Source of the DNA: Streptomyces sp. NBC_00539
GTDB lineage: Bacteria; Actinomycetota; Actinomycetes; Streptomycetales; Streptomycetaceae
Direction: 5' to 3'
Length of the DNA: 64,000 nucleotides
Assembly: GCF_036346105.1 (NCBI RefSeq)
Contig: NZ_CP107811.1
Coordinates: 620,001-684,000 of the forward strand
Positions 1-8,297 of this stretch are shown in pieces. Numbering within the stretch: position 1 is the stretch's first letter; the number at the start of each line of letters is the position of its first letter. The notes below the pieces were generated by a model. That model ran no database searches. It worked only from the letters and a program-made list of their open reading frames with translations, and was not told where the DNA came from. The position numbers were made by a program, and so were the translations under genes.

Positions 1-1
1 C

Positions 2-346
2 GGCGGGAGCATCATCAACACCACCTCGGTGCAGGCCTACAAGCCGAGCCCGCCGCTGCTGGACTACGCGATGACCAAGGGCGCCATCGTCACCTTCACC
101 CAGGGGCTGGCGCAGATGACGGCGTCCGACGGGATCCGGGTCAACGCCGTGGCGCCCGGGCCCGTGTGGACCCCGCTGATCCCGGCCACCATGCCCGACA
201 CCGCCGAGTTCGGCGCGCAGTCACCGCTGGGCCGTCCGGCCCAGCCCGCGGAACTGGCGCCCGCCTACGTCTTCCTCGCCTCGACGCAGGCGAGCTACCT
301 CACCGCGGAGATCCTCAACGCCACCGGCGGAACGCCGCTCCCCTGA
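2..346 (+). CDS. SDR family oxidoreductase, C-terminal part (5' end outside window)
   Basis: This is the end of a short-chain dehydrogenase; the reading frame is open to the left edge, so about half of the protein is missing. The visible part includes the catalytic Tyr-x3-Lys (YAMTK) after a Ser-rich strand (NTTS), then the VNAVAPGPVWTPL strand and the ...YVFLAS...TAEILNATGG ending typical of classical SDRs of about 250-300 residues. Members use NAD(P)H on alcohols or ketones; the substrate cannot be told. The next gene starts 13 bp downstream, so the two are probably co-transcribed. Confidence 0.9.
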   Translation, partial: GGSIINTTSVQAYKPSPPLLDYAMTKGAIVTFTQGLAQMTASDGIRVNAVAPGPVWTPLIPATMPDTAEFGAQSPLGRPAQPAELAPAYVFLASTQASYLTAEILNATGGTPLP

Positions 347-359
347 CATCGGAGGACAT

Positions 360-1553
360 GTGTCACACGACCACGAGGCCCTGTACGACCGGATCGAGGA
401 GGAGGTGGCCCGGCGCGCCGACCGGCTCTGGGACATCAGCTGCGCCCTGCACCGGGATCCCGAGACCGCCTACGCGGAGCACCGCTCGTCCGCGCTGCTA
501 AGCGCGGAGTTCGAGCGGGAGGGGTTCACCGTCGAACGGGGCACGGCCGGGCTGCCGACCGCGTTCGTCGCCCGCTCCGGAGGCGGGGAAGGGCCTCGGG
601 TGGCCCTGCTGATGGAGTACGACGCGCTGCCCGGCCTGGGGCACGCGTGCGGCCACAACCTGATCGCGGCCGCCGGGCTGGGCGCGGCGGCCGCGGTACG
701 GGCGGCCCTCGGCGACGGCGGGGGCACGGTCCTGGCCGTGGGGACGCCGGCCGAGGAGCGCGGCGGCGGCAAGGTGGAGCTGGTGTCGGCGGGGGTGTTC
801 GACGGCGTCGACGCCGCGCTGATGTTCCATCCGGGGGTGCACAGCTGGGCGTGGGCGCCGCTGACGGCGCAGCGTCAGCTCCGGGTCGGGTTCCACGGCC
901 GCGCCGCCCACCCGACCGGCAACCCGACGGAGGGCATCGACGCGCTCGCCGCCCTGGTGCAGCTGTTCAATACCACCGCCGTCCTCAGCCGGCGGCTTCC
1001 CGCCGGGTCGCACGTCCAGGGCATCGTGACGGACGGGGGCGAGTCCACCAACGTCGTACCCGCCTACGCGGAGGGTCTGTTCGGGCTGCGCGGGGCGACG
1101 ACGGGCGCGCTGGAGGAACTGGCGGCGGAACTCGAATCCTGCGCCCAGGGTGTGGCCGGGGCGACGGGCACCAAGGCCGAGGTCACCCCGGTCGGTACGG
1201 GCTACCGGCACTTCCGCAACAACCGGGCGCTGTCCGACCGGTTCACCCACCACATCGGGCGGGCCGGCATCGCGGTCGGGGATCCGGCGCCGGGGGTGTA
1301 CCTGGGCTCGTCGGACATCGGTGACGTCAGCCACCGGGTTCCGGCCATCCACCCGTTCGTGGCCATCATGGACGAGCCGGGCTCCGACCACACCCCGGGC
1401 TTCGCGCTCGCCGCGGCCGCTCCCCGGGGACGACGGGCGATGCTCGCCTCGGCGCGGGCGCTGGCCTGTACGGCGGCGGACGTGCTGCTGGATCCCGCGT
1501 TGAAGGAGACGGCCTGGGCGCAGCTGCGCTCGCAGGCCGCGTCGGGCGGATGA
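360..1553 (+). CDS. M20 family amidohydrolase (PM20D2/ACY1L2-like)
   Basis: This 397-residue protein belongs to the M20D metallopeptidase/aminoacylase family, which hydrolyses amide bonds of small N-acyl amino acids or dipeptides with two metal ions. The sequence shows the metal motif CGHN at about 97-100, preceded by YDALPGLGHA, the general-base pair EE in TPAEERGGGK (about 132-133), a ligand His in MFHPGVH (about 157) and a late His in GSDHTPGFA (about 356). The YDALPG/ACGHN style matches the PM20D2 (beta-alanyl-lysine dipeptidase-like) or AbgB branch. A GGAGG lies 4 nt before the GTG at 360; the ATG two bases earlier is out of frame. It follows an SDR by 13 bp. The true substrate is unknown. 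Confidence 0.88.
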   Translation: MSHDHEALYDRIEEEVARRADRLWDISCALHRDPETAYAEHRSSALLSAEFEREGFTVERGTAGLPTAFVARSGGGEGPRVALLMEYDALPGLGHACGHNLIAAAGLGAAAAVRAALGDGGGTVLAVGTPAEERGGGKVELVSAGVFDGVDAALMFHPGVHSWAWAPLTAQRQLRVGFHGRAAHPTGNPTEGIDALAALVQLFNTTAVLSRRLPAGSHVQGIVTDGGESTNVVPAYAEGLFGLRGATTGALEELAAELESCAQGVAGATGTKAEVTPVGTGYRHFRNNRALSDRFTHHIGRAGIAVGDPAPGVYLGSSDIGDVSHRVPAIHPFVAIMDEPGSDHTPGFALAAAAPRGRRAMLASARALACTAADVLLDPALKETAWAQLRSQAASGG

Positions 1554-1568
1554 CCGTACCGTGGCGGC

Positions 1569-2072
1569 ATGCGCCTGTTGCTGATCTCCGACACCCACCT
1601 GCCGGCGCGCGCCAAGGTGCTCCCGTCCGCCCTGGTCGAGGAGTGCGGGCGGGCGGACGTCGTGATCCATGCGGGTGACTGGGTCGACGAGGACGCCTAC
1701 GCGCTGGTCGCCGGCCATGCCCGCGAGCTGATCGGGGTGCACGGCAACAACGACAGCCCGGCGCTGTGCGCGCGGCTGCCCGAGGTGGCGAGAGCCGTAC
1801 TGGAGGGCGTGCGCGTCGGTGTGGTGCACGAGACGGGGGCCGCCGCCGGGCGGGAGGCGCGGTGCGAGCGGCGGTTCCCCGATCTGGACGTCCTGGTGTT
1901 CGGCCACAGCCACATCCCCTGGGACACCACCACGCCCGGGGGTCTGCGGCTGCTGAACCCCGGCTCTCCCACCGACCGGCGCCGCCAGCCCTTCCCCACG
2001 TACATGACGGCCGTGGCCGCCGGCGGCCGGCTGTCAGGGGTCCGGCTGCACCGGCTGCCGCCCCGGGGCTGA
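1569..2072 (+). CDS. YfcE-like metallophosphoesterase
   Basis: This 167-residue protein is a calcineurin-like phosphodiesterase of the YfcE/MJ0936 type. All metal-binding blocks are visible: D8-x-H10 (ISDTH), HAGDW (about 34-38), GNNDS (about 58-62) and GHSHIP (about 117-122), followed by LNPGSPTDRR near the end. Family members hydrolyse phosphodiesters in vitro with Mn2+; the physiological substrate is usually unknown. It starts 15 bp after the M20 gene. A TACCGT sits 6 nt before the ATG and no good Shine-Dalgarno is seen, so a leaderless transcript is possible. The gene converges on the STAS gene with 4 bp between them. Confidence 0.9.
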   Translation: MRLLLISDTHLPARAKVLPSALVEECGRADVVIHAGDWVDEDAYALVAGHARELIGVHGNNDSPALCARLPEVARAVLEGVRVGVVHETGAAAGREARCERRFPDLDVLVFGHSHIPWDTTTPGGLRLLNPGSPTDRRRQPFPTYMTAVAAGGRLSGVRLHRLPPRG

Positions 2073-2076
2073 CGGC

Positions 2077-2439
2077 TCACCGGGAGCCGTGGGGGCCGTC
2101 CTGCTCCGGGGGGTGCCCGGCGCCGTCGCCGAGGAAGACCGGGCCCAGCCCGCTGATCTCCAGCAGCCGCAGGAGGTGTCCGGGCACGCGCGTGAGGACC
2201 ACCGATCCGCCCGCGCCCACGGCTCGGCGGCGCAGCTGTACGAGGACGCTGAGCCCGGAGGAGTCGCAGAAGGTGACGGCGGAGACGTCCAGGACGAGGT
2301 GCGGGCTGTCGGCGAGCAGCCGCACGCCCTCCTCGCGCAGCTGGGTGGCGGTGTGCCAGTCCATGGCGCCGGTGAGCGCGACGACCCGCCGGGGGCCGTC
2401 CGCCTCCCGGACGTTCAGGCTCAAGGCGCTCTTGTTCAC
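2077..2439 (-). CDS. STAS-domain anti-sigma factor antagonist
   Basis: This 120-residue protein is a single STAS domain of the SpoIIAA/RsbV type. The phosphorylatable serine motif FCDSSGLS lies at about 57-64, after the LVLDVSAV strand. In partner switching, the unphosphorylated antagonist binds an RsbW-like kinase and frees a sigma factor, and a PP2C phosphatase reactivates it. The start is a GTG with AGGAG 7 nt upstream. The SpoIIE phosphatase gene ends 61 bp upstream on the same strand, so the two probably form a phosphatase-antagonist pair. No RsbW-type kinase lies beside it. Confidence 0.9.
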   Translation of the reverse strand: MNKSALSLNVREADGPRRVVALTGAMDWHTATQLREEGVRLLADSPHLVLDVSAVTFCDSSGLSVLVQLRRRAVGAGGSVVLTRVPGHLLRLLEISGLGPVFLGDGAGHPPEQDGPHGSR

Positions 2440-2500
2440 GTGCCGACTCCTGACGGGCTCCCGGAACGGGTGTGCCGGGATCGGGTGCGCGGGTGTCGCT

Positions 2501-3766
2501 TCACTCCTCCTGGTCGGTCAGGCCGGTGAGCGCCGCGGCCTCCCGCGCGGGCACGGCGGTCGGCCCGAGCCATTCGCACAGCAGGATGGTCGCGTCGTCG
2601 CCCAGGTACCCCTCGTGGTGGTCCATGACCGCCTGGATGAGGCGCCGCAGGGTTTCCGGCACGGGCAGTCTGTCGGCGTGCCGGCGGATGAGGAAGTCGG
2701 TGAACCGTTCCAGGCCGAACTCGTTCGAGCCGGGGCGGCGGGCCTCGGTGATGCCGTCGGTGTACAGCACGAGGCGGTCACCGGGCTCCAGCTGCTCGCG
2801 ACAGGGCGTGACCGGCAGTCCGAGGTCGGTGCCCATGGGGTGGGCCGGCGGACAGGCCAGCTGGGTGGTCCACCGGCCGCCCCGGATGACGAGGGGCGGG
2901 TGGTGGCCCCGGTTGACCCACGTCAGCTCGCCGGTGGCGGTGTCGAGGTCGGCGAGGATGCCGGTCACGTACGAGCGGTGGCTGAACTGCTCGATCAGCA
3001 GTTCCTCCACCCGTTCGCTCATGCCGACCAGGTCCGACCCTTGCCTGCGTGAGTTGCGGCAGGCGCCGACCGCGAGGTTGGCCGCGAGCCCGGCGGCGGT
3101 GTCGTGGCCCATGGCGTCGAAGATCGACAGGTGGACGACGGGGCCGGCCATGGCGTAGTCGAAGGCGTCGCCGCTGACCTGGTACGCGGGCTCCATCGCG
3201 GCCGCGATCACCACCCGGCCGTCCGCGTAGGTGCGCGGGGGCATCAGGTGCCACTGCATCTCTGCGGCGACGTTCATGGGCGCGGAGCGCACGAGGCGGG
3301 CGTAGGAGTCGCTGTGGTCCCGTTTGGTGACGATCAGCAGGGCGAGCAGCGAGGCTAGGGACTCGGCGTCCTGCCGGGCCATCTCGTCGTCGTAGGGGGT
3401 GGTCAGCCTGAGCAGGCCCAGGCGTTCGGTGCCGTCCAGCATGGGCACCCACCACTGGAGGCCGCCCGGCCCCGTCACGGGGACGATCTCCCCGTGCTGG
3501 TAGGAGCGGCCCGCGAGGGTGCCTTCGACCGGGACCTCGGTGTCCGCGGCGCGGGCGGGCGGCGGGGGCCCGGCGACTCCCTCTCCGGTGAGCAGCCGCA
3601 GCACACGCCCCTGTACGTCGGCCACGTAGACGTACAAGTCGCTGAATCCGGCGTGTTCCGCGTGGGCGCGGGCCTTCACCGGTACGAGTTCCATCGGCAG
3701 GAGGTGACTGGCCGCGAGCAGGCCCATCAGCATGCGTCGGCTGCCTCGCTCGCGCTCGATCGTCAC
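2501..3766 (-). CDS. GAF-like sensor SpoIIE/PP2C phosphatase
   Basis: This protein has 421 residues with a GTG start at 3766, preceded by GAGAGGA 5 nt upstream. The open frame continues for another 1.2 kb upstream, but that stretch is an out-of-frame shadow of the FAD oxidoreductase gene. Residues about 20-150 look like a GAF-type sensory domain. Residues about 165-400 are a SpoIIE-type PP2C domain with metal-binding acids in VSGDAFDY (D200) and IFDAMGHD (217-222), then VLYTDGITEARR and GDDATILL. The predicted role is dephosphorylation of a STAS antagonist, most simply the one encoded just downstream. No transmembrane segment is evident, so it should be cytosolic. Confidence 0.9.
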   Translation of the reverse strand: MTIERERGSRRMLMGLLAASHLLPMELVPVKARAHAEHAGFSDLYVYVADVQGRVLRLLTGEGVAGPPPPARAADTEVPVEGTLAGRSYQHGEIVPVTGPGGLQWWVPMLDGTERLGLLRLTTPYDDEMARQDAESLASLLALLIVTKRDHSDSYARLVRSAPMNVAAEMQWHLMPPRTYADGRVVIAAAMEPAYQVSGDAFDYAMAGPVVHLSIFDAMGHDTAAGLAANLAVGACRNSRRQGSDLVGMSERVEELLIEQFSHRSYVTGILADLDTATGELTWVNRGHHPPLVIRGGRWTTQLACPPAHPMGTDLGLPVTPCREQLEPGDRLVLYTDGITEARRPGSNEFGLERFTDFLIRRHADRLPVPETLRRLIQAVMDHHEGYLGDDATILLCEWLGPTAVPAREAAALTGLTDQEE

Positions 3767-3831
3767 GGAGTCCTCTCTCGCAAGCCGCACGTCCACAGCC
3801 CAGTGCAGCACAGGGGGCCGGGCGTCGCCTC

Positions 3832-5424
3832 TCAGGACCCGGGGGCGCCCCGCAGGCGCCGCGAGCGCAGGGCCGTACGGGCGGCGTTGGCGCCGGGGGC
3901 CCCGTGCACGCCGCCGCCGGGGTGGGCGGTGGCCGAGGCGAGGTAGAGGCCGCGGACGGGGGTGCGGGGGCGGCCGGTGCCCGGGACGGGGCGCAGGAGC
4001 AGCTGCTGGTGCAGGTTGGTGGTGCCCTGGTTGACGGCGCCGCCGATCAGGGCCGGGTTGAGGCGCTCCAGGTCGGGGGGTGCGAGCACGCGGCGGGCGC
4101 GGACGGTGGCGCCGAAGCCCGGGGCGTAGCGCTCGACCTGCGCTTCGACGCGGGCGGCGATCTCCTGCTTCTCCCGTTCGTCCCACTTGCCGGTGATGGC
4201 GGCCGCGCCGTCCTGCCCGGCGTCCCCGGTGATGGCCTGCGGGACGTGGGTGTAGGCCCACGCGGACTCGGTGCCCCGCGGGGAGCGGCTGGGGTCCGCG
4301 GTGGTCATCTGACCCAGGATCACGAACGGCACGAGGGGGACCTGGCTCATGGCGATCTGCGCGGAGAAGAGGGTCAGTTCGTCCAGGCCTTCGGCGAGGT
4401 GGACGGTCCCGGCGCGCCGGGCGCCCTCCGAGGCCCAGGGGATCGGCCCGGACAGGGCCCAGTCCACCTTGACGGTGGCGAAGTCCCACTGGAAGCGCCG
4501 CAGATCGGAGCGCAGCCGCGCGGGCAGGTGCTCCTCCCCCACCAGCCGCTCGTACAGGAGCGGGGCGGGGACGTCGGCGAGGACGGCCCGGCGGGCGGGG
4601 ATCTCGACGCCGTCCTCGGTGCGCACCGCGACGGCGCGGCCGCCGCGGACCACGACGCGGGTGGCGGCCCGCGAGCAGTACAGGGTCCCGCCGCGCGCCT
4701 CCAGCCGGCGCACCAGGGCATCGGTGAGGGCCCGGGCGCCGCCGACGGGCACGGGGAAGCCGTACGTCTGGCCCAGCATGCACATCAGCCAGCCGAAGCC
4801 GCCGCCGAGGGCGGACTCGGGTCCGAGGTCGGCGTGCAGCGCGTTGCCGGCGATCAGCAGCCGGGCGCCTTCTCCGGCGAACTCCTCCTCGCCGAGCCTC
4901 CGCGCGGGAAGCAGCATGGTGCGCGCCACCCGCAGCCCCTCGGCCGCGCGCAGCCGCGCCGCGAGCCTGAGTCCCGCCCGGACGGGCGGGAAAGGGGTGA
5001 ACAGGCATCCCAGCACGTCGTCGCCGATGCGCTGCCAGAGGGCGTAGAGCCGCTCCCAGGCGGCCCCGTCCCCCGGCGCGAAGGCTTCGACCGAGGCCGC
5101 GGTGTCGTGGACGTCGCTGCCGAGGACGGCGCAGCGGCCGTCTTCGAGGGGGTGGGCGACCACGGCCGGGGCGCGGCTCCAGCGCAGCCCGTGCCGTTCC
5201 AGGTGGAGGGCCCGGATCACCGGGGAGGCTGCCGCGAGCGGGTAGAACGCGCTGAACAGGTCGTGCACGTAGTCCGGGTCGAGGCCGCGGTCGCTGCGGA
5301 CCGCCCCGCCGGGTTCGGGGGCCGCCTCCAGGACGACGACCCGCCAGCCCGCGTCGGCCAGTACGTTGGCCGCGACCAGGCCGTTGGGGCCGGCGCCGAT
5401 GACCACCGCGTCAGGAGTCGCCAT
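3832..5424 (-). CDS. NAD(P)/FAD-dependent oxidoreductase (phytoene desaturase/PYROXD2-like)
   Basis: This 530-residue flavoprotein has an N-terminal Rossmann motif GAGPNGLVAA (about 9-18), an acidic strand end (VVLEAAPEPGG) and a C-terminal FAD-contact segment, LYLASATAHPGGGVHGAPG (about 490-508). This is the carotenoid desaturase/PYROXD2 group, which oxidises or desaturates hydrophobic substrates. No phytoene synthase or other carotenoid gene is nearby, so a carotenoid role is not supported. Its start overlaps the 3' end of the SRPBCC gene by 14 bp, which suggests translational coupling. Confidence 0.88.
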   Translation of the reverse strand: MATPDAVVIGAGPNGLVAANVLADAGWRVVVLEAAPEPGGAVRSDRGLDPDYVHDLFSAFYPLAAASPVIRALHLERHGLRWSRAPAVVAHPLEDGRCAVLGSDVHDTAASVEAFAPGDGAAWERLYALWQRIGDDVLGCLFTPFPPVRAGLRLAARLRAAEGLRVARTMLLPARRLGEEEFAGEGARLLIAGNALHADLGPESALGGGFGWLMCMLGQTYGFPVPVGGARALTDALVRRLEARGGTLYCSRAATRVVVRGGRAVAVRTEDGVEIPARRAVLADVPAPLLYERLVGEEHLPARLRSDLRRFQWDFATVKVDWALSGPIPWASEGARRAGTVHLAEGLDELTLFSAQIAMSQVPLVPFVILGQMTTADPSRSPRGTESAWAYTHVPQAITGDAGQDGAAAITGKWDEREKQEIAARVEAQVERYAPGFGATVRARRVLAPPDLERLNPALIGGAVNQGTTNLHQQLLLRPVPGTGRPRTPVRGLYLASATAHPGGGVHGAPGANAARTALRSRRLRGAPGS

Positions 5425-5866
5425 CGGGCCGGGCCCCCTTGGACTCGACGGCCCGGGCCAGGCGCCCGAGCATGCTGCGGTGGCGGAGCTGGACGAGGAG
5501 GTCGATGGCGGCGTTGTGGAAGGAGCCGTTGCGGCCGCGCAGGGGGTGTTCGTCGATGATGACGAGCGTGTCCTTGCCCCAGGGTTTGATCTCCAGGGCG
5601 ATGCGGGCGCTGCCGCCCTTTCCCGCCATCGCCTCCAGTTCGAGCCGGTCCGGCGGCTCGCAGGCGCGTACGACGGTCCTTCCCTCGTAGGTGAACGGGC
5701 CGACCTTGACCTTGTAGCCGATGGTGGCGCCCTCCATCGGCCAGTGTCCGCCGGCCTCCCAGGACTCCTCGGTGCCGACCACCCAGTCGGCGTACCGGCT
5801 GCCGTCCCGCAGGACGTCCCACAGCCAGGCGGGTGGACGGCGTATGAGCCGGTGCTGCACTGCCAT
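5411..5866 (-). CDS. SRPBCC (START-like) family protein
   Basis: This 151-residue protein has the SRPBCC/polyketide-cyclase-like helix-grip fold: an N-terminal segment with PAWLWDVLRDGSRYADW, a central G-rich strand (GATIGYKVKVGPFTYEGRTVV), then ALEIKPWG and a C-terminal helix with LLVQLRHRSMLGRLA. Such proteins bind hydrophobic ligands in a cavity. The ATG at 5866 is chosen because GGAGGA precedes it by 5 nt; upstream in-frame codons have no ribosome site. It overlaps the FAD oxidoreductase by 14 bp, so the pair may act on the same hydrophobic compound. Confidence 0.85.
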   Translation of the reverse strand: MAVQHRLIRRPPAWLWDVLRDGSRYADWVVGTEESWEAGGHWPMEGATIGYKVKVGPFTYEGRTVVRACEPPDRLELEAMAGKGGSARIALEIKPWGKDTLVIIDEHPLRGRNGSFHNAAIDLLVQLRHRSMLGRLARAVESKGARPDGDS

Positions 5867-5941
5867 GGCTCCTCCAGGGCTCGGGGGCACGGGTGCCCGG
5901 CGCCTACCCCGGGCGGCGGGGTTCATACGGTGCCGGATCGA

Positions 5942-6928
5942 TCAGGTGGGCCGCCGGCGGGTGGCGGCCCGGGCGCCGAGCAGTGCCGTACAGCCCAGGG
6001 CCGTGGCGGCCGCCGTCCTGCGCACCGCCGTGCGCCAGCCGCTGCCGCGTCCGCCGCGTACCGCCGCGCTCCGCCCGGACGGCTCGCGCAGGTTGCCCGG
6101 GGAGTCGGGAGTGTCCGCGGCGGGGTCCAGGTACCGGTGCTCGGTGCGCCGGGCGAGGGTGGCGCGGGTCAGGTTCGGTGCGAGGGCGTGGGCGGCCGCC
6201 AGGGACCGGGCGTAGGGGCCCACCAGCACGCGGGGGCGGGGGTGGCGCATCGCGGCGGTGAGGGTGCGGGCGACCCGCTCGGGTGTCGCCACGGGCGGCA
6301 GGGAGCGCAGCTCGCGGCCGGTGTGGTTGGCGGCGTGCCGGAAGAAGGGCGTGTCGACACCGGCGGGGAGCACCGTGCACACCCTGATGCCGCTCGCCCC
6401 CATGAGGCCGAGTTCCGTGCGCAGCCCTTCGCCGAAGGTGACGAGGGCTGCTTTGGACATCGCGTAACCCGACATGTACGGGGCCTGTACCACCGCGCCG
6501 AGCAGGGAGGCGACGTCGATGAGGACGCCTTCGCCCTGCCCGCGCATGACGGGCACGGCGGCCCGGGCCCCGTTGACGGCGCCGATGACGTTGACGTCGA
6601 GGAGCCGGCGCAGTTCGCCGGGGGGCGTCTGGTCGAACCGGCCCAGGATTCCCACGCCGGCCACGTTGGCCCAGACGTCGATCCGGCCGAAACGGGCGGT
6701 GGCGGCCGCGGCGAGGGCGGTCACGGCCTCGGGGTCGGTCACGTCGGTGGGTACGGCCAGCGCCTGACCGCCGCGGCGCGCGCACTGCTGCGCCACCCGG
6801 TCGAGTTCCCGGGCGCTGCGGGCGGCGAGCACGACGTGGGCGCCGCGCCGTGCGCAGGCCAGGGCGGTGGCGCGGCCGATGCCGCTGGAGGCCCCGGTGA
6901 TGACGACGACCCGGTTCTTGAGCTTCAC
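5942..6928 (-). CDS. SDR family oxidoreductase with C-terminal extension
   Basis: This 328-residue SDR has the cofactor motif TGASSGIG (11-18), a NAG-equivalent NVAG (about 88-91), catalytic S141, and YAMSK with Y155 and K159. The last 80 residues form a basic, alanine-rich extension with a short hydrophobic stretch (ALGCTALLGA) that may contact the membrane. The start is taken at the GTG at 6928 (VKLKNRVVVITG) because the SDR fold begins there. No strong ribosome site is seen, so the start is uncertain; a frame extends to 7036. Substrate unknown. Confidence 0.82.
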   Translation of the reverse strand: MKLKNRVVVITGASSGIGRATALACARRGAHVVLAARSARELDRVAQQCARRGGQALAVPTDVTDPEAVTALAAAATARFGRIDVWANVAGVGILGRFDQTPPGELRRLLDVNVIGAVNGARAAVPVMRGQGEGVLIDVASLLGAVVQAPYMSGYAMSKAALVTFGEGLRTELGLMGASGIRVCTVLPAGVDTPFFRHAANHTGRELRSLPPVATPERVARTLTAAMRHPRPRVLVGPYARSLAAAHALAPNLTRATLARRTEHRYLDPAADTPDSPGNLREPSGRSAAVRGGRGSGWRTAVRRTAAATALGCTALLGARAATRRRPT

Positions 6929-7252
6929 ACCGGGCGTCTGACCGGTACGGCGTGATTCATGCCGCCGGGCGGTGCGCGGTGCGGGAGCCGGAGCGCCGCG
7001 CCGGAGCGCCGCGCCCCGACCGACCCGCTGCCCCACCCCCGTGCCCCACCCCCGCGCCGGACCCCCGCGTGTTCACGTTCCGTGATTCACCGGAATGCAG
7101 TGCTCCCGAGTGCCCGTTCCTCCCGGCTGGCGGAGGCTGATGTCAATTCCCGGGGCTCCAGGGGCCCGCCGCCCGCCGCGACCGCTGAGGGAGTGCCACC
7201 TGCCGGAACCGGCCGGTGGTGAGCCGGACACACCTGCCAGAGGAGACCTTCG
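6929..7252. other. Divergent intergenic region upstream of the sugar cluster
   Basis: This 324-bp gap separates the minus-strand SDR from the plus-strand glycan cluster and should hold both promoters. Two short tandem duplications are visible (CCGGAGCGCCGCG twice near 6990-7016 and CCCCACCCCCGYG twice near 7030-7058). A small inverted repeat, TTCCG-N8-CGGAA, lies near 7079-7096. No convincing gene is present. Confidence 0.5.
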
Positions 7253-8215
7253 ATGAGCACCGTCTCGACACAACGCTGGGAGCACGCCGTCGTCACCGGT
7301 GGTGCCGGTTTCGTGGGTTCGCACCTGTGCACCGCGCTGCTTGACGCGGGCACGGCGGTGACGTGCGTGGACGACTTCAGCACCGGCCGGCCGGAGAACG
7401 TCGCGGCGCTGGCGGACCGGCCGGGCTTCACCCTGTTCCGGGCCAACGTCTCGGAGCCGTTCACCGTGCCCCGCCCGCCGGACCTGGTGCTCCACCTGGC
7501 CTCCCCCGCCTCCCCGGCCGACTACCTGCGGCTGCCGCTGCACACCATGGAGGCCGGCAGCCTCGGTACCCGCAACGCCCTGGAACTCGCCCACCGCTGC
7601 GAGGCTCGCTTCGTGCTGGCCTCCACCTCCGAGGTCTACGGCGATCCGCAGGAACACCCGCAGAACGAGCGCTACTGGGGCAACGTCAACCCGGTCGGCC
7701 CGCGCAGCGTGTACGACGAGGCGAAGCGCTTCGGCGAGGCGCTGACGACCGCCGAGGCCGGTTTCCACGGGACGGACACCGCCATCGTGCGGCTGTTCAA
7801 CACCTACGGGCCGCGGATGCGCGGCTACGACGGCCGGGCCGTTCCCACCTTCATCCGCCAGGCCCTGGCGGGCGATCCGCTGACGGTCACCGGTGACGGG
7901 CTCCAGACCAGGTCGCTGTGTTACGTGGACGACACGGTGGCGGGCATCCTCGCGATGGCCGCCCACGGCATGCGGGGCCCCGTCAACATCGGCAATCCGA
8001 CCGAGATCACGATGCTGGAGCTGGCCCGGCTGGTCATCGAACTCACCGGCTCCGATTCCGAGATCCGCTTCATCGAACGGCCCACGGACGACCCGAGCGT
8101 GCGCTGCCCGGACATCACTCTGGCCCGCGACAAGCTCCAGTGGGAGCCGAAGGTGGCGGCCGAAGACGGCCTGCGGCGGACCATCGCCTGGTTCCGCGAT
8201 CAGCCGGACCACTGA
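7253..8215 (+). CDS. UDP-glucuronate decarboxylase-like NAD-dependent epimerase
   Basis: This 320-residue extended SDR has the NAD motif TGGAGFVGSH (15-24), an acidic VDDFSTG (39-45), the STSEVYGDP block (about 124-132), and Y154/K158 in YDEAK. The run HLASPASPADY and STSEVYGDPxEHPQ, followed by YWGNVNP, is the signature of UDP-xylose synthase (UDP-glucuronate decarboxylase) rather than of dTDP-glucose dehydratase. The predicted product is UDP-xylose or a related NDP-sugar for glycan assembly. AGGAG lies 7 nt before the ATG. It is the first gene of the glycan cluster; the carbamoyltransferase follows after 82 bp. Confidence 0.88.
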   Translation: MSTVSTQRWEHAVVTGGAGFVGSHLCTALLDAGTAVTCVDDFSTGRPENVAALADRPGFTLFRANVSEPFTVPRPPDLVLHLASPASPADYLRLPLHTMEAGSLGTRNALELAHRCEARFVLASTSEVYGDPQEHPQNERYWGNVNPVGPRSVYDEAKRFGEALTTAEAGFHGTDTAIVRLFNTYGPRMRGYDGRAVPTFIRQALAGDPLTVTGDGLQTRSLCYVDDTVAGILAMAAHGMRGPVNIGNPTEITMLELARLVIELTGSDSEIRFIERPTDDPSVRCPDITLARDKLQWEPKVAAEDGLRRTIAWFRDQPDH

Positions 8216-8297
8216 CGCCGAAGCAGCAGGGCGCGTCCCACCGGGGCGCGTTCCCGTCCGGTGCCCCGCGCCCCTCCGCCGAAAGGCCCGACACGTC

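Noticed and set aside
498-1913. Long antisense frame (471 residues) opposite the M20 and phosphoesterase genes
   Set aside because: Arginine/glycine/proline-rich translation with no domains; a typical shadow of GC-rich coding DNA. Similar shadows occur at 8115-10064 (minus) and 44577-48545 (minus, 1,322 residues).
3767-5008. Upstream extension of the SpoIIE phosphatase frame to 835 residues
   Set aside because: It lies entirely inside the FAD oxidoreductase gene in another frame and is low-complexity; the GTG at 3766 has its own ribosome site.
3832-5424. Carotenoid biosynthesis cluster
   Set aside because: Only a desaturase-like flavoprotein is present; no phytoene synthase, GGPP synthase or cyclase is nearby.
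7253-8215. Epimerase as HldD of the heptose pathway
   Set aside because: Motifs STSEVYGDPxEHPQ and YWGNVNP fit UDP-glucuronate decarboxylase, not ADP-heptose 6-epimerase.
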